DNA of 64,000 nt from Marinobacter salinisoli. GTDB lineage: Bacteria; Pseudomonadota; Gammaproteobacteria; Pseudomonadales; Oleiphilaceae. The position numbers were made by a program, and so were the translations under genes. Below the pieces are notes generated by a model. The model was not told the origin of the DNA and made no database searches. It saw only the letters and a list, made by a program, of their open reading frames with translations. This document shows, piece after piece, positions 9,894 through 22,377 of this stretch (position 1 is its first letter; each line of letters begins with the position of its first letter). The stretch is taken from assembly GCF_017301335.1 (NCBI RefSeq), contig NZ_CP071247.1:1550001-1614000 (forward strand), given 5' to 3'.

Positions 9894-10739
9894 ATGACTG
9901 ACGAAAAGAAATCCGCCGATCTGGAGCCTGAAAACGCTCCGTCGGCAAACGCAGAAAAGCAAGCCGCAGAAGATGAGCTGGAAGTAGGTGAAGTCGTCGA
10001 GGAAGAGTTGGTTGAAGGTGCCCCGGTTCGCCGCAAAGGCATCTATTTGTTGCCCAACGCGCTGACAACAGCTTCGTTGTTTTCCGGTTTCTATGCGATC
10101 GTCTCTGCGGCCAATGGGGTATTCGACAACGCCGCCATTGCGATTTTCGTGTCGATGATTCTCGATGGGCTCGATGGTCGCGTAGCGCGAATGACCAATA
10201 CGCAGAGCAAGTTTGGCGAAGAATACGATTCGCTGGCGGATATGGTCGCGTTTGGTGTGGCGCCCGGGCTGGTGGCCTTTTTCTGGTCCCTGAATAGCCT
10301 CGGCAAGGTCGGTTGGGCAATTACCTTCATCTATGTCGCCGGGGCCGCCCTTCGGTTGGCTCGCTTTAACACCCAGATCGGCTCCGTGGACAAAAAGTAC
10401 TTTGTCGGCCTGGCGAGTCCGTCAGCGGCAGCCTGCGTGGCGGGGTTGGTGTGGTGTTTCCATCAGTTTGAGCCGGCCTCGTGGCTGACGTTGTTAACCA
10501 TGTTGGTTGTCGGTGGTACCGGCATATTGATGGTCAGCAATATTTTCTACAGAAGCTTCAAAGATCTGGATCTCAGAGGGCGTGTGCCTTTTGCTGCTAT
10601 TCTGTTGGTTGTGCTGATCTTTGTAGTGGTCGCTCTGGATCCCGCCACCGTACTGTTCAGCATATTCCTGGCGTATGCGCTGTCCGGGCCTGTCCGAGCC
10701 ATCTTTCGGAAAAAACCACGTCGCTCAGCGACTGGCTGA
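9894..10739 (+). CDS. pssA: CDP-diacylglycerol--serine O-phosphatidyltransferase
   Basis: This integral membrane enzyme makes phosphatidylserine, the precursor of phosphatidylethanolamine. The 281-residue protein has a charged, Glu-rich N-terminal extension of about 45 residues and then several membrane helices. The CDP-alcohol phosphotransferase signature is intact: DG..AR........G...D...D, read as DGRVARMTNTQSKFGEEYDSLAD in two parts. It is the membrane type found in Bacillus and Pseudomonas, not the E. coli soluble type. I chose the ATG at 9894, 8 bases after GGAG; the ATG at 9888 lies too close to that site. The acidic extension looks disordered. Confidence 0.93.
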   Translation: MTDEKKSADLEPENAPSANAEKQAAEDELEVGEVVEEELVEGAPVRRKGIYLLPNALTTASLFSGFYAIVSAANGVFDNAAIAIFVSMILDGLDGRVARMTNTQSKFGEEYDSLADMVAFGVAPGLVAFFWSLNSLGKVGWAITFIYVAGAALRLARFNTQIGSVDKKYFVGLASPSAAACVAGLVWCFHQFEPASWLTLLTMLVVGGTGILMVSNIFYRSFKDLDLRGRVPFAAILLVVLIFVVVALDPATVLFSIFLAYALSGPVRAIFRKKPRRSATG

Positions 10740-10752
10740 TTGAAAAGTGCAT

Positions 10753-10780
10753 TCCCGACGATTGCTGGTCGGGAGTTTGT
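10753..10780 (+). terminator. Weak terminator-like hairpin after pssA
   Basis: TCCCGAC (10753-10759) pairs with GTCGGGA (10768-10774) around an 8-base loop. The following GTTTGTT is only a partial T tract, so termination is uncertain. Confidence 0.45.
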
Positions 10781-10845
10781 TGCAGGCAGGCTCCGGTTAT
10801 CTGCGTCAGTTCGTGTAAATCGAATGGCTGAACCGGAGAATGCCG

Positions 10846-11820
10846 ATGCTTATCCCCAGGCGCCCTTCCTGGACCATCTCTCACTCTGAAGTCACCCCCG
10901 AGCGCGTATTTCTGAATCGCCGGAAATTTATGGCTGGCTTGGCCCTTGGCACTGCGGGGCTTTGCGCGCCCCTCGGATTGTCCGCAGCATTTCGCCCCGC
11001 CGATCTTAAAGAACTCGAGTACACACCGGCACCGGCCTTTTCGACGGATGAGGACAAGACGCCCTTCGAAGACGTAGTCCGATACAACAATTTCTACGAG
11101 TTCGGAACCGCTAAAGACGATCCTGCGCGCTATGCGCACGAGATGAGCGTGGACCCCTGGTCGGTGCAGGTTGATGGTGAGTGTGACCGGCCTGGCACCT
11201 ATGCTCTGGAGGACCTGCTGAAGCCCCATGCACTGGAGGAGCGCGTGTATCGCCTTCGCTGTGTTGAAGCCTGGTCTATGGTGATTCCCTGGATTGGTGT
11301 TCCATTGGCGGACATGCTCAAGCGTTTTGAGCCCAATTCCCGGGCGAAATACGTTTATTTCGAAACCCTGCACGATCCTGATCAAATGCGCGGGCAGCGG
11401 TCTCTGTTCAGTACCGTTGACTGGCCCTATCGGGAAGGCCTCCGAATGGATGAGGCGATGAACGAGCTTAGCTTCTTTACCGTTGGCTTGTACGGCAAAA
11501 CACTGCCAAACCAGAACGGCGCACCCTTCCGGCTTGTGGTGCCCTGGAAATACGGGTTTAAAAGCATCAAGTCCATCGTCCGAATACGGTTCCAGGAGGA
11601 GCAGCCGGCAACGACCTGGGAAATGATCGCCCCTCAGGAGTACGGTTTCTACGCGAACGTGAATCCAGAAGTGGATCACCCCCGCTGGAGCCAGAAGCGG
11701 GAGCGTCGGTTGCCTTCAGGTTTGCTCAGTCCTAACTGGGTAGAGACGCAAAAGTTCAACGGATACGGTGAGCAGGTTGCGCACCTGTATAAGGGTATGG
11801 ACCTGCGGCAAAACTACTGA
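10846..11820 (+). CDS. msrP: Protein-methionine-sulfoxide reductase catalytic subunit MsrP
   Basis: MsrP is the periplasmic molybdenum enzyme that repairs oxidised methionines in envelope proteins, taking electrons from MsrQ. The 324-residue protein has a twin-arginine signal ([15 protein letters not shown], about residues 24-38). A sulfite-oxidase-fold domain follows with the molybdenum-ligand Cys in [15 protein letters not shown]. The family block [21 protein letters not shown] is conserved. I chose the ATG at 10846, 7 bases after GGAG; an ATG at 10840 is too close to that site. It overlaps msrQ by one base. Very close in sequence to E. coli YedY. Confidence 0.96.
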   Translation: MLIPRRPSWTISHSEVTPERVFLNRRKFMAGLALGTAGLCAPLGLSAAFRPADLKELEYTPAPAFSTDEDKTPFEDVVRYNNFYEFGTAKDDPARYAHEMSVDPWSVQVDGECDRPGTYALEDLLKPHALEERVYRLRCVEAWSMVIPWIGVPLADMLKRFEPNSRAKYVYFETLHDPDQMRGQRSLFSTVDWPYREGLRMDEAMNELSFFTVGLYGKTLPNQNGAPFRLVVPWKYGFKSIKSIVRIRFQEEQPATTWEMIAPQEYGFYANVNPEVDHPRWSQKRERRLPSGLLSPNWVETQKFNGYGEQVAHLYKGMDLRQNY

Positions 11821-12473
11821 TGCGATCAACTGGCTTGGTGCGAAGCCGGCGGTTTTTATTGGGCTTTCGTTTATCCGCGGCGTTGGTCGCATTGCTTCCC
11901 CTGGCTTGGTTGGTGTGGCGGATGGCAGCAGGGCTCCTCGGGCCGGATCCGGGTCAGGAGCTTACTCAGGCTCTGGGGCTTGCTGCCTTGCAGTTGCTCA
12001 TCGCAACCCTGTGTATGACGCCCATGCAGCGTTGGACCGGATGGGTTGGTTGGGTGCGTATTCGCCGGATGCTCGGGCTATGTGCTTTCTTTTATGCCTG
12101 TCTGCATGTTTTGTCGTTTCTCCAGTTTATGGTGGGGTGGCAAGACCTCTGGGCGACGTTCACCACGCGTCCTTACATTATTGCGGGGTCAGTTGCGTTC
12201 CTTGTGCTGATTCCGCTGTCGTTGACCTCGACCAGGGGCATGATGAGGCGATTGGGTCCGAACTGGAAAAGGTTGCATCGTCTTGCCTACCTCTCCGTTG
12301 TCGCAGCTTGGGTGCATTTTGTCTGGCAGGCCCGGAGTGATATCGGCGAAATGCTGGTTTATGGGCTTTTGATCGCGGTTCTCCTGTGGTTTCGCTGGCG
12401 CTGGAATGGCTGGAGAGGTTTGTTACCCCTTACAGCGAGCAATAGTCGGGCAAATAGTGACCGAGTTGGGTGA
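11820..12473 (+). CDS. msrQ: Haem-binding membrane subunit MsrQ
   Basis: MsrQ (YedZ) is a b-type haem and flavin membrane protein that passes electrons from the quinone pool or a flavin reductase to MsrP. The 217-residue protein has about six hydrophobic helices and the conserved histidines in RRMLGLCAFFYACLHVLSF, KRLHRLAYLSVVAAWVHFVW. The ATG overlaps the msrP stop (TGATG), so the pair is translationally coupled. Domain type is ferric reductase-like transmembrane. Confidence 0.93.
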   Translation: MRSTGLVRSRRFLLGFRLSAALVALLPLAWLVWRMAAGLLGPDPGQELTQALGLAALQLLIATLCMTPMQRWTGWVGWVRIRRMLGLCAFFYACLHVLSFLQFMVGWQDLWATFTTRPYIIAGSVAFLVLIPLSLTSTRGMMRRLGPNWKRLHRLAYLSVVAAWVHFVWQARSDIGEMLVYGLLIAVLLWFRWRWNGWRGLLPLTASNSRANSDRVG

Positions 12474-12543
12474 TCTTTGATCGGTTTGGCGGGGTGGGTA
12501 TAGGGGGAAACCGAAGCATCGTAAGAAATGTTAAAAAAGCGCG

Positions 12544-12571
12544 TTGACAGTCTGCCTGTGGCCTGTAGAAT
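12544..12571 (+). promoter_or_regulatory. rRNA operon promoter P1
   Basis: TTGACA (12544-12549), a 16-base spacer and TAGAAT (12566-12571) are followed by a GC-rich discriminator (GCGCACC). An A-rich stretch just upstream (around 12527-12539) could act as an UP element. It is the first of three near-identical promoters. Confidence 0.88.
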
Positions 12572-12676
12572 GCGCACCACTTCTGAGGGACACGGCGCCG
12601 GCAAGGCGCGGATTTTCAGAGGTAGTTGATTGAAATTGTTGAAGAAAATGGTTTTAAAGATTCTTCAAGAAAGCGA

Positions 12677-12704
12677 TTGACAAGGTGGCGATTCACTGTA
12701 GAAT
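12677..12704 (+). promoter_or_regulatory. rRNA operon promoter P2
   Basis: TTGACA (12677-12682), 16 bases, TAGAAT (12699-12704) and a GCGCGCC discriminator. An AT-rich segment with repeated TTGAAG/TTCTTCAAG lies upstream. A small UUCG-loop hairpin (GCTC TTCG GAGC, 12714-12725) begins 10 bases after the -10. Confidence 0.88.
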
Positions 12705-12790
12705 GCGCGCCTCGCTCTTCGGAGCAAGCCGGACGGTTTGAGTGGTTTGGAAGTTTGTTGAGAGCTTCGAAAATTACTTCAAAACAACGG

Positions 12791-12818
12791 TTGACAGGGT
12801 CGGGATTCGATGTAGAAT
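12791..12818 (+). promoter_or_regulatory. rRNA operon promoter P3
   Basis: TTGACA (12791-12796), 16 bases and TAGAAT (12813-12818), 133 and 114 bases being the steps between successive promoters. The upstream segment is A/T-rich (AAAATTACTTCAAAACAAC). Confidence 0.88.
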
Positions 12819-12830
12819 ACGCGGCCTTGA

Positions 12831-12858
12831 TTGAGCAACGGCTCAACGTTCTTTAAAA
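12831..12858 (+). promoter_or_regulatory. rrn leader boxB-like hairpin and boxA antitermination site
   Basis: A hairpin TTGAGC AACG GCTCAA (12831-12846) is followed at once by CGTTCTTTAAAA (12847-12858), which resembles the boxA core TGCTCTTTAACA. The boxB-then-boxA order is that of rRNA leader antiterminators recognised by Nus factors. Confidence 0.7.
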
Positions 12859-12862
12859 AGTT

Positions 12863-12881
12863 AACCAAGTAATTCGTGTGG
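12863..12881 (+). other. 5' arm of the 16S processing stem
   Basis: This 19-base stretch is perfectly complementary to 14553-14571 after 16S. Together they form the long duplex that RNase III cuts to release pre-16S rRNA. Confidence 0.85.
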
Positions 12882-12985
12882 GCGCTGGCCGAGGTATTTC
12901 GGACATGAAATATCAGGACAGTGACTCGTCGAAATTGAGTTTTGTCTTGAGCAAGATTTGCGATTTTCGGATCGCTATATGATTT

Positions 12986-14525
<1,540 letters not shown>

Positions 14526-14552
14526 AACGAAGCCGAACGCTTCGGTCAGAGT

Positions 14553-14571
14553 CCACACGAATTACTTGGTT
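14553..14571 (+). other. 3' arm of the 16S processing stem
   Basis: The sequence starting CCACACGAATTACTTGG is the exact reverse complement of 12863-12881, forming the 19-base RNase III stem around 16S. Confidence 0.85.
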
Positions 14572-14614
14572 GGCTAATTAAAGAGAGCAACGGGTCTAGC
14601 AGGCCCATGCCATT

Positions 14615-14691
<77 letters not shown>

Positions 14692-14787
14692 AAATTGCGT
14701 AGCTCGTCGTTGTCGAATGGCTTGCCTAGCAGGCTAGGCGGCACCAAACGACGCCTGGATCTACACAATTTTCGCAGTAGCTGAATT

Positions 14788-14863
14788 GGGGCTATAGCTC
14801 AGCTGGGAGAGCGCCTGCCTTGCACGCAGGAGGTCGGCAGTTCGATCCTGCCTAGCTCCACCA
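14788..14863 (+). tRNA. alaT: tRNA-Ala (anticodon TGC)
   Basis: A 76-base cloverleaf with acceptor arms GGGGCTA and TAGCTCC, anticodon TGC at 14821-14823, T loop GTTCGATC and encoded CCA. It follows tRNA-Ile in the rRNA spacer, as in most gammaproteobacterial operons. Confidence 0.98.
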
Positions 14864-14940
14864 AACTTAACTGATCGATTCGGCGGCGCCGGATTGGCAG
14901 TGTCCAGAAACAAGCGTTTCCACTGTGAAGCTCTTCTTTC

Positions 14941-14983
14941 TGATCACTGGGTCAGATTTGCTCTTTAACAAATTGGACGAGAT
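14941..14983 (+). promoter_or_regulatory. Spacer boxA and 5' arm of the 23S processing stem
   Basis: TTGCTCTTTAACA (14958-14970) is a near-perfect boxA. It is flanked by TGATCACTGGG (14941-14951) and GGACGAGAT (14975-14983), which pair with CCCAGTGATCA (18120-18130) and ATCTCGTCC (18109-18117) beyond 23S. The boxA therefore sits in a bulge on one side of the 23S stem. Confidence 0.8.
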
Positions 14984-15167
14984 AGACGAATATTTTTCTC
15001 TCATTATCTCCGAGAGAAAATGTTCAAAGTGATAACGATTTCAAGCGTTATCCGGTGTGTCGTTGAAGTGGTTGTTTATAGCTTCGAATGACGGTCTCGA
15101 GTGGGAATCAATATCAGGCTTGCCTGGTGGTGATGCTCGGTCGTGATCAGTTGTTTTGGGGTTATAT
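14984..15167 (+). other. Remainder of the tRNA-Ala to 23S spacer
   Basis: Transcribed spacer with no gene. It holds a self-complementary AT-rich stretch (TTTTTCTCTCATTATCTCCGAGAGAAAA around 14993-15020, read in two pieces) that can fold into a local hairpin. Confidence 0.6.
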
Positions 15168-18060
<2,893 letters not shown>

Positions 18061-18108
18061 ATAACACCCAAGACAATTGCGGATAACGCGAAATCAACAT
18101 CACAGTCC

Positions 18109-18130
18109 ATCTCGTCCTTCCCAGTGATCA
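18109..18130 (+). other. 3' arm of the 23S processing stem
   Basis: ATCTCGTCC (18109-18117) and CCCAGTGATCA (18120-18130) are exact reverse complements of 14975-14983 and 14941-14951, closing the RNase III stem around 23S. Confidence 0.8.
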
Positions 18131-18137
18131 ACCGTTT

Positions 18138-18255
18138 TGTCTGACGACCATAGCGGCCCGGAACCACCTGATCCCATCCCGAACTCAGAAGTGAAACAGG
18201 CCTGCGCCGATGGTAGTGTGGCATTGCCCATGCGAGAGTAGGTCATCGTCAGACT
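18138..18255 (+). rRNA. rrf: 5S ribosomal RNA
   Basis: About 118 bases. The terminal stem GTCTGACGA pairs with TCGTCAGAC, and the conserved inner sequences CCACCTGATCCCATCCCGAAC and GATGGTAGTGTGG are present. It is the last gene of the operon. Confidence 0.97.
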
Positions 18256-18264
18256 CTTAATACC

Positions 18265-18299
18265 AAAACCCCCGACAGCTCCGCTGCCGGGGGTTTTTT
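18265..18299. terminator. rRNA operon terminator
   Basis: A strong hairpin, AAAACCCCCGACAGC with GCTGCCGGGGGTTTTTT and one internal mismatch. The A run on the other side makes it also usable by the converging PEP-CTERM gene. Confidence 0.9.
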
Positions 18300-18334
18300 A
18301 TTGCCGGGAGAAAAGGCTTGGAGAGCCTTTCGGT

Positions 18335-18979
18335 TTAGATTTTTGCCAAGGCCGGTTCGCCGAAGAGTCGTCGGTTGTTGTCCCTCGAAAAAGTACGTGT
18401 TGCTCCCAAGGCCAATAACCCTAGCCCAAGTAATGCCAGCGTTCTGGGTTCTGGTACATCTGAGGTGGGGGCTGCTCTGGAAGCCACCGTGTAGGCCGGC
18501 GAGGGGGCCTCCCAATAGGCGGACGACGTGCCATTGGTGCAGCCGAAGGGCGGTGGGCAGAATTCGAGTGCCATGCCGGCGTTGGTGATATCAAGGTAGT
18601 AGTCGTTGACGCTGGTTAGGTCGCCCTGGGCAAAGGTGAGGAAAAAGCTGGTGATTGACACTTCCCCTGTTGATTCAATGCGCGCACCGATATAACCGTT
18701 GGTAAAGTCGGCCATGTCAACCTGAACGCTACCGCCTGTTGGGGTGGGGAAGGTCCACTCAAGGCTGGTCACTGTGGTGAGGTCGATGTCATCGGGGCCA
18801 TAGGGTAACGGACCGTAGGGAGTGTCATCGAAATTGAGTTTGAAGTAGGCCCCAGTCTGGTAATCGGCCCGGATGGAGTCAATGATGACGGCTGCTGGCA
18901 GGTTGCTGCTCAGTAACAACGTTGAGATGAATATCACAGCGGTCTGAGACGCTGTGATGGCTTTGGGTGCCTTGTCCAT
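18335..18979 (-). CDS. PEP-CTERM sorting domain-containing secreted protein
   Basis: A 214-residue predicted exported protein. It has an N-terminal signal peptide (hydrophobic residues 10-30, likely cut after LPAA). A roughly 145-residue body of beta type with no family I recognise follows. The C-terminal PEP-CTERM signal is VPEPRTLALLGLGLLALGA from residue 175. This signal is known to be recognised by exosortase (XrtA/EpsH) in exopolysaccharide-producing bacteria. The tail after the anchor is about 20 residues (RTFSRDNNRRL...), longer than the usual handful of basic residues. The ATG at 18979 follows GAGAGG. No exosortase gene lies in this window, so the sorting partner must be elsewhere. 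Confidence 0.85.
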   Translation of the reverse strand: MDKAPKAITASQTAVIFISTLLLSSNLPAAVIIDSIRADYQTGAYFKLNFDDTPYGPLPYGPDDIDLTTVTSLEWTFPTPTGGSVQVDMADFTNGYIGARIESTGEVSITSFFLTFAQGDLTSVNDYYLDITNAGMALEFCPPPFGCTNGTSSAYWEAPSPAYTVASRAAPTSDVPEPRTLALLGLGLLALGATRTFSRDNNRRLFGEPALAKI

Positions 18980-19372
18980 GATGGGGCCTCTCAATGGCCA
19001 TAACCTAGCAAGACCTCAGTACTTCCGTGTAGGGATGGCAGTGGCAGATATTTTTCCCGAAGAGTTCGTTTGGTGGCAAATTCGGGTTAAAGGTTGTCTT
19101 GGTATTGCGTGTATAACTCTAGTACATATTTTAGGCGGTGGTTGATCTTGACTGCGAAAGGGTTCACAAACTTGTAAAGCCGTGGTGTCGGGTGGGGGCG
19201 TCTGCATTGTGCGGTTGCTGGGCCTGGACGAGCCATCCATTCGACCTGAACTGAAGTAATGCCGGTCAGTGCACTTCCGGGATTTTATTAAGGCTGTTGG
19301 TCCAGGGAGTTAAGATGCTGTCGGCTTCAATCCAGCGCTTACTTTTGATGTGCCGCAGGAATGTCTCCTCAG
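18980..19372. other. Intergenic stretch between the PEP-CTERM gene and leuA
   Basis: No coding sequence I can support. The minus-strand promoter of the PEP-CTERM gene should lie here. A GG-N10-GC spacing at 19044-19057 (minus strand) weakly resembles a sigma-54 site, which would fit what is known of some PEP-CTERM genes, but the match to TGGCAC...TTGC is poor. Confidence 0.4.
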
Positions 19373-19381
19373 TGATATACT
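19373..19381 (+). promoter_or_regulatory. Extended -10 promoter of leuA
   Basis: TG-A-TATACT (19373-19381) is an extended -10 element with no clear -35. Transcription would start near 19388, leaving about 33 bases before leuA, too short for leader-peptide attenuation. TGTCTC (19362-19367) and GAGACA (19393-19398) form an inverted repeat around it. Confidence 0.5.
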
Positions 19382-19420
19382 CCTGCGATCATGAGACAGT
19401 ATTTTTGATGGAGTCGAGGA

Positions 19421-20971
19421 ATGTCCACCAACGATCACCTGGTTATATTTGATACCACTCTCCGGGACGGGGAGCAGAGCCCCGGCGCGACGATGAACAA
19501 GACGGAAAAGCTCCGTATTGCCAAAGCGCTGGAGAAACTGCGGGTGGACGTTATCGAAGCAGGCTTCGCGATCGCCAGCCAGGGTGATTTTGAGGCGGTA
19601 AAGGCCATTGCCGAGACCATCAAGGAGTCTACCGTTTGTAGTCTTGCCCGAGCTCTGGATAAAGACATAGACCGCGCGGCGGAGGCCATTCAGCCTGCCG
19701 CCCGAGGTCGTATCCACACCTTTATTGCCACCTCTCCTATCCATATGAAGCATAAATTGCAGATGCAGCCGGATGAGGTGGTTGAGCAGGCAGTTCGGGC
19801 GGTTAAACGGGCCCGCAGTCATGTAGACGATGTCGAATTTTCTTGTGAGGACGCTGGCCGCTCGGAACTGGATTTTCTGTGCCGGATTATCGAGGCCGCC
19901 ATCGATGCCGGTGCCCGTACCATCAATATTCCGGACACGGTGGGCTACGCCATTCCAGAACAGTTTGGGGAAACCATTGGCCAATTGCTGAACCGGATTC
20001 CGAACGCTGACAAGGCGATTTTTTCCGTGCATTGCCATAACGATCTCGGTTTGGCCGTCGCAAACTCCCTGGCGGCCGTTTCCCACGGTGCACGGCAGGT
20101 CGAATGTACGATTAACGGTTTGGGGGAGCGCGCGGGCAATGCCTCTCTGGAAGAGATTGTGATGGCCGTGCGGACTCGTCAGGATCTGTTCCACATCGAT
20201 ACCGGTATTGATACCTCCCATATCGTTCCGGCTTCTCGCCTGGTTTCTACCATTACCGGGTTCCCCGTGCAGCCGAATAAGGCCATTGTCGGTGCTAATG
20301 CCTTTGCCCATGAGTCCGGCATTCACCAGGATGGCGTACTGAAGCATCGGGAAACCTACGAGATCATGCGCGCGGAAGACGTCGGTTGGCATACCAACAG
20401 TCTGGTCCTCGGCAAGCATTCCGGGCGTAACGCCTTCAGAACCCGTCTGCTGGAATTGGGTATTCAGTTCGAGACAGAAACCGAATTGAACGAAGCCTTC
20501 ACTCGCTTCAAGGCGCTGGCCGATCTGAAACATGAGATCTTCGATGAGGACCTGCAGGCGATCGCCAGTGATACCCGGCAAAAGGAAGATATTGGTCGGT
20601 TCGGGCTGGTCTGCATGCGGGTGTGTTCCGAAACGGGCGTGATTCCTAAGGCTGAATTGACGTTGACGGTAGACGGGAAGGAGCACAAGGTGGAAGCAGA
20701 GGGCAGTGGCCCTGTTGATGCTACCTTCAAAGCCATTGAGTCCCTCGTGGATTCCGGCTGCAACCTGCAGCTTTACTCGGTCAACAACATTACCAGTGGT
20801 ACTGATGCCCAGGGCGAAGTCACGGTGCGTCTCGAGCGAGGGGGCCGGATTGTGAACGGTGTTGGTTCGGATACGGACATCATCATTGCGTCCGCGAAAG
20901 CGTACATTGAGGCGCTGAACCTGATCAGTCGGGGCGGCATTCGCCAGCATCCTCAGGTATCTGACGTATAA
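19421..20971 (+). CDS. leuA: 2-isopropylmalate synthase
   Basis: LeuA condenses 2-oxoisovalerate with acetyl-CoA, the committed step of leucine synthesis. The 516-residue protein is the E. coli-like type: a TIM-barrel with [12 protein letters not shown] at 11-22 and metal ligands in HCHNDLG. A linker and a C-terminal allosteric domain that binds leucine (from about residue 390) follow. GGAG lies 8 bases before the ATG. It stands alone, with leuCDB elsewhere. It uses the product line of the ilvBNC genes found 11 kb upstream. Confidence 0.96.
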   Translation: MSTNDHLVIFDTTLRDGEQSPGATMNKTEKLRIAKALEKLRVDVIEAGFAIASQGDFEAVKAIAETIKESTVCSLARALDKDIDRAAEAIQPAARGRIHTFIATSPIHMKHKLQMQPDEVVEQAVRAVKRARSHVDDVEFSCEDAGRSELDFLCRIIEAAIDAGARTINIPDTVGYAIPEQFGETIGQLLNRIPNADKAIFSVHCHNDLGLAVANSLAAVSHGARQVECTINGLGERAGNASLEEIVMAVRTRQDLFHIDTGIDTSHIVPASRLVSTITGFPVQPNKAIVGANAFAHESGIHQDGVLKHRETYEIMRAEDVGWHTNSLVLGKHSGRNAFRTRLLELGIQFETETELNEAFTRFKALADLKHEIFDEDLQAIASDTRQKEDIGRFGLVCMRVCSETGVIPKAELTLTVDGKEHKVEAEGSGPVDATFKAIESLVDSGCNLQLYSVNNITSGTDAQGEVTVRLERGGRIVNGVGSDTDIIIASAKAYIEALNLISRGGIRQHPQVSDV

Positions 20972-21001
20972 ATTGATCGCGCCGGTGTTTGAGCAGTCGC
21001 T

Positions 21002-21814
21002 ATGATTCAGACGGAAAACGAACGACAGTATTATCTTGGTATGGCTGGAGTGCGGCTGTGGTATGCCAGAGAACCGCTGCCCGGAGCCGCCCCAAGCCCG
21101 GAGTTCGTGTTTGATGAGCCCGAGTCCGAGGGAGAGATGGATGCCGAAGCGCTCGTCGCCCCTCAACTGTCGGATCGGCCGATGGCCCAACCGAGCAAGC
21201 CGGCCCATGCCGACAGAGTGCAGGCGAAGGCCAGGGTTTCCAACCTTCAGGCGCTGGTGGATGGAGCAACTGCTCCGGCTACGCCGGCCACCCCTGCGCA
21301 GGAGCCGCCAGAGCCGGTCAGCTCACCGCTGCCGGACGCTGATCAGTCGGCGGCGCCGTCAGACGCTGAGAACACAAAAACGGTTTCGAAGCCCGCTGCC
21401 GTCAAGCTGGCCCTGAAGCTTTGGATGGGCCAGCGCTTTGTTCTGGTTTCTGACCTGTCCAGCGACGCCAGTCTCAAGCTGCAGGAAAGCCTGGCCGAGA
21501 ATATCCTGAGAAGTGTCGGCGAAGAGACGCTCGAAACGGTTGGCCCGATTGGCTGGCCAGTATTCAATAACGTCCGTGCCCCCGGGAATTCGATGGCAGA
21601 CCTGCGTTCCGTGCTGTCCCATGCGCTGTCCCAGGTGCAGGGCCAGAAAGTGATCGTTCTGGGAACGGTACCGCGCGACGCCGAGGGTGACTGGCTACAT
21701 GATCTGGCGGGCCGGCGGTCGGATGTCTTGTTCCCAATGACATTGACAGAGCTCGCTTCAGATCCGAATCAGAAGCGAGCTCTGTGGCAGATGCTCAAAC
21801 CGCTCGTGGATTGA
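21002..21814 (+). CDS. holD: HolD-like protein (probable DNA polymerase III psi subunit) with a long insert
   Basis: A 270-residue protein in the position of holD in the E. coli holD-rimI-yjjG-prfC cluster. Residues 9-30 (YYLGMAGVRLWYAREPLPG) resemble the E. coli psi N-terminus, including its conserved Trp (here Trp20). Residues 144-180 (RFVLVSDLS...) and 247-266 (TLTELASDPNQKRALWQML) align by eye with the psi core and its C-terminal helix. Between them lies about 105 residues of Ala/Pro/Glu-rich low-complexity sequence, making it twice the length of E. coli psi (137). Psi links the clamp loader to chi and SSB. This homology is my inference from remembered sequences and context; many annotations would call it hypothetical. 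Confidence 0.6.
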   Translation: MIQTENERQYYLGMAGVRLWYAREPLPGAAPSPEFVFDEPESEGEMDAEALVAPQLSDRPMAQPSKPAHADRVQAKARVSNLQALVDGATAPATPATPAQEPPEPVSSPLPDADQSAAPSDAENTKTVSKPAAVKLALKLWMGQRFVLVSDLSSDASLKLQESLAENILRSVGEETLETVGPIGWPVFNNVRAPGNSMADLRSVLSHALSQVQGQKVIVLGTVPRDAEGDWLHDLAGRRSDVLFPMTLTELASDPNQKRALWQMLKPLVD

Positions 21815-21821
21815 ATGCTCT

Positions 21822-22292
21822 GTGGTGAATTCCCCGGCTGCGCCCGAACTCGTGATCAAGCCCATGCAAGAGGCCGACCTCCCGGACGTGTTGGAAATCG
21901 AGCGTCAGGGACACGCCTTTCCGTGGACCGAAACCATCTTCCTGGACAGTTTTCGCGGTAACTATCGACTCTGGACCGGTTGGCATGGGGAGCGTCTGGT
22001 GGGGTTTGCGGTGGTCGCGTACCTGTTTGATGAGGCTCACTTGCTTAACCTGTGCGTGTCACCGGAGTTACACGGGCAGGGCATCGGGCGCAAGTTGCTC
22101 AGATATCTGCTGGGCGAGGCTGCTCTGGACCATATCTGGCGGGTCATACTGGAGGTTCGGGTCAGTAACGAGTCGGCGTTTCATCTGTATCGCAGCGAGG
22201 GGTTTCGCCAGATTGGCACCCGCCCCGAGTATTATCCTGCCGCAGACGGGCGTGAAGACGCCCGTGTGATGGCCCTCGAACTGCGGGATTAA
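21822..22292 (+). CDS. rimI: Ribosomal protein bS18-alanine N-acetyltransferase
   Basis: RimI acetylates the N-terminal alanine of ribosomal protein S18. The 156-residue protein is a GNAT fold with the acetyl-CoA loop VSPELHGQGIGRKLL (motif A, QGIGRK) and the RimI-typical start of the domain (DVLEIERQGHAFPWTE). The C-terminal ESAFHLYRSEGFRQIG is motif B. It starts at a GTG (21822, or the next one at 21825) 7 bases after the holD-like gene. This adjacency is one reason for the holD call. Confidence 0.92.
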   Translation: MVNSPAAPELVIKPMQEADLPDVLEIERQGHAFPWTETIFLDSFRGNYRLWTGWHGERLVGFAVVAYLFDEAHLLNLCVSPELHGQGIGRKLLRYLLGEAALDHIWRVILEVRVSNESAFHLYRSEGFRQIGTRPEYYPAADGREDARVMALELRD

Positions 22293-22306
22293 CCTATTCT
22301 CGCTGG

Positions 22307-22336
22307 TTCGCGTCGGCTCCCCTTAGCCCCTATAAT
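22307..22336 (+). promoter_or_regulatory. Candidate prfC promoter
   Basis: A perfect TATAAT at 22331-22336 lies 41 bases before the prfC ATG. The -35 region (TTCGCG at 22307-22312, 18-base spacing) is weak. Confidence 0.4.
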
Positions 22337-22377
22337 ACCCGCCCTTAAGCTCATCTGATTCAGGTTACCTTTTAGCT

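Noticed and set aside
12616..12856. Short open frames over the rRNA promoters
   Set aside because: The region is fully explained by three promoters, hairpins and boxA; the frames have no coding character.
19044..19057. Possible sigma-54 promoter for the PEP-CTERM gene
   Set aside because: Only the GG-N10-GC spacing fits; the flanking bases of TGGCAC and TTGC do not match.
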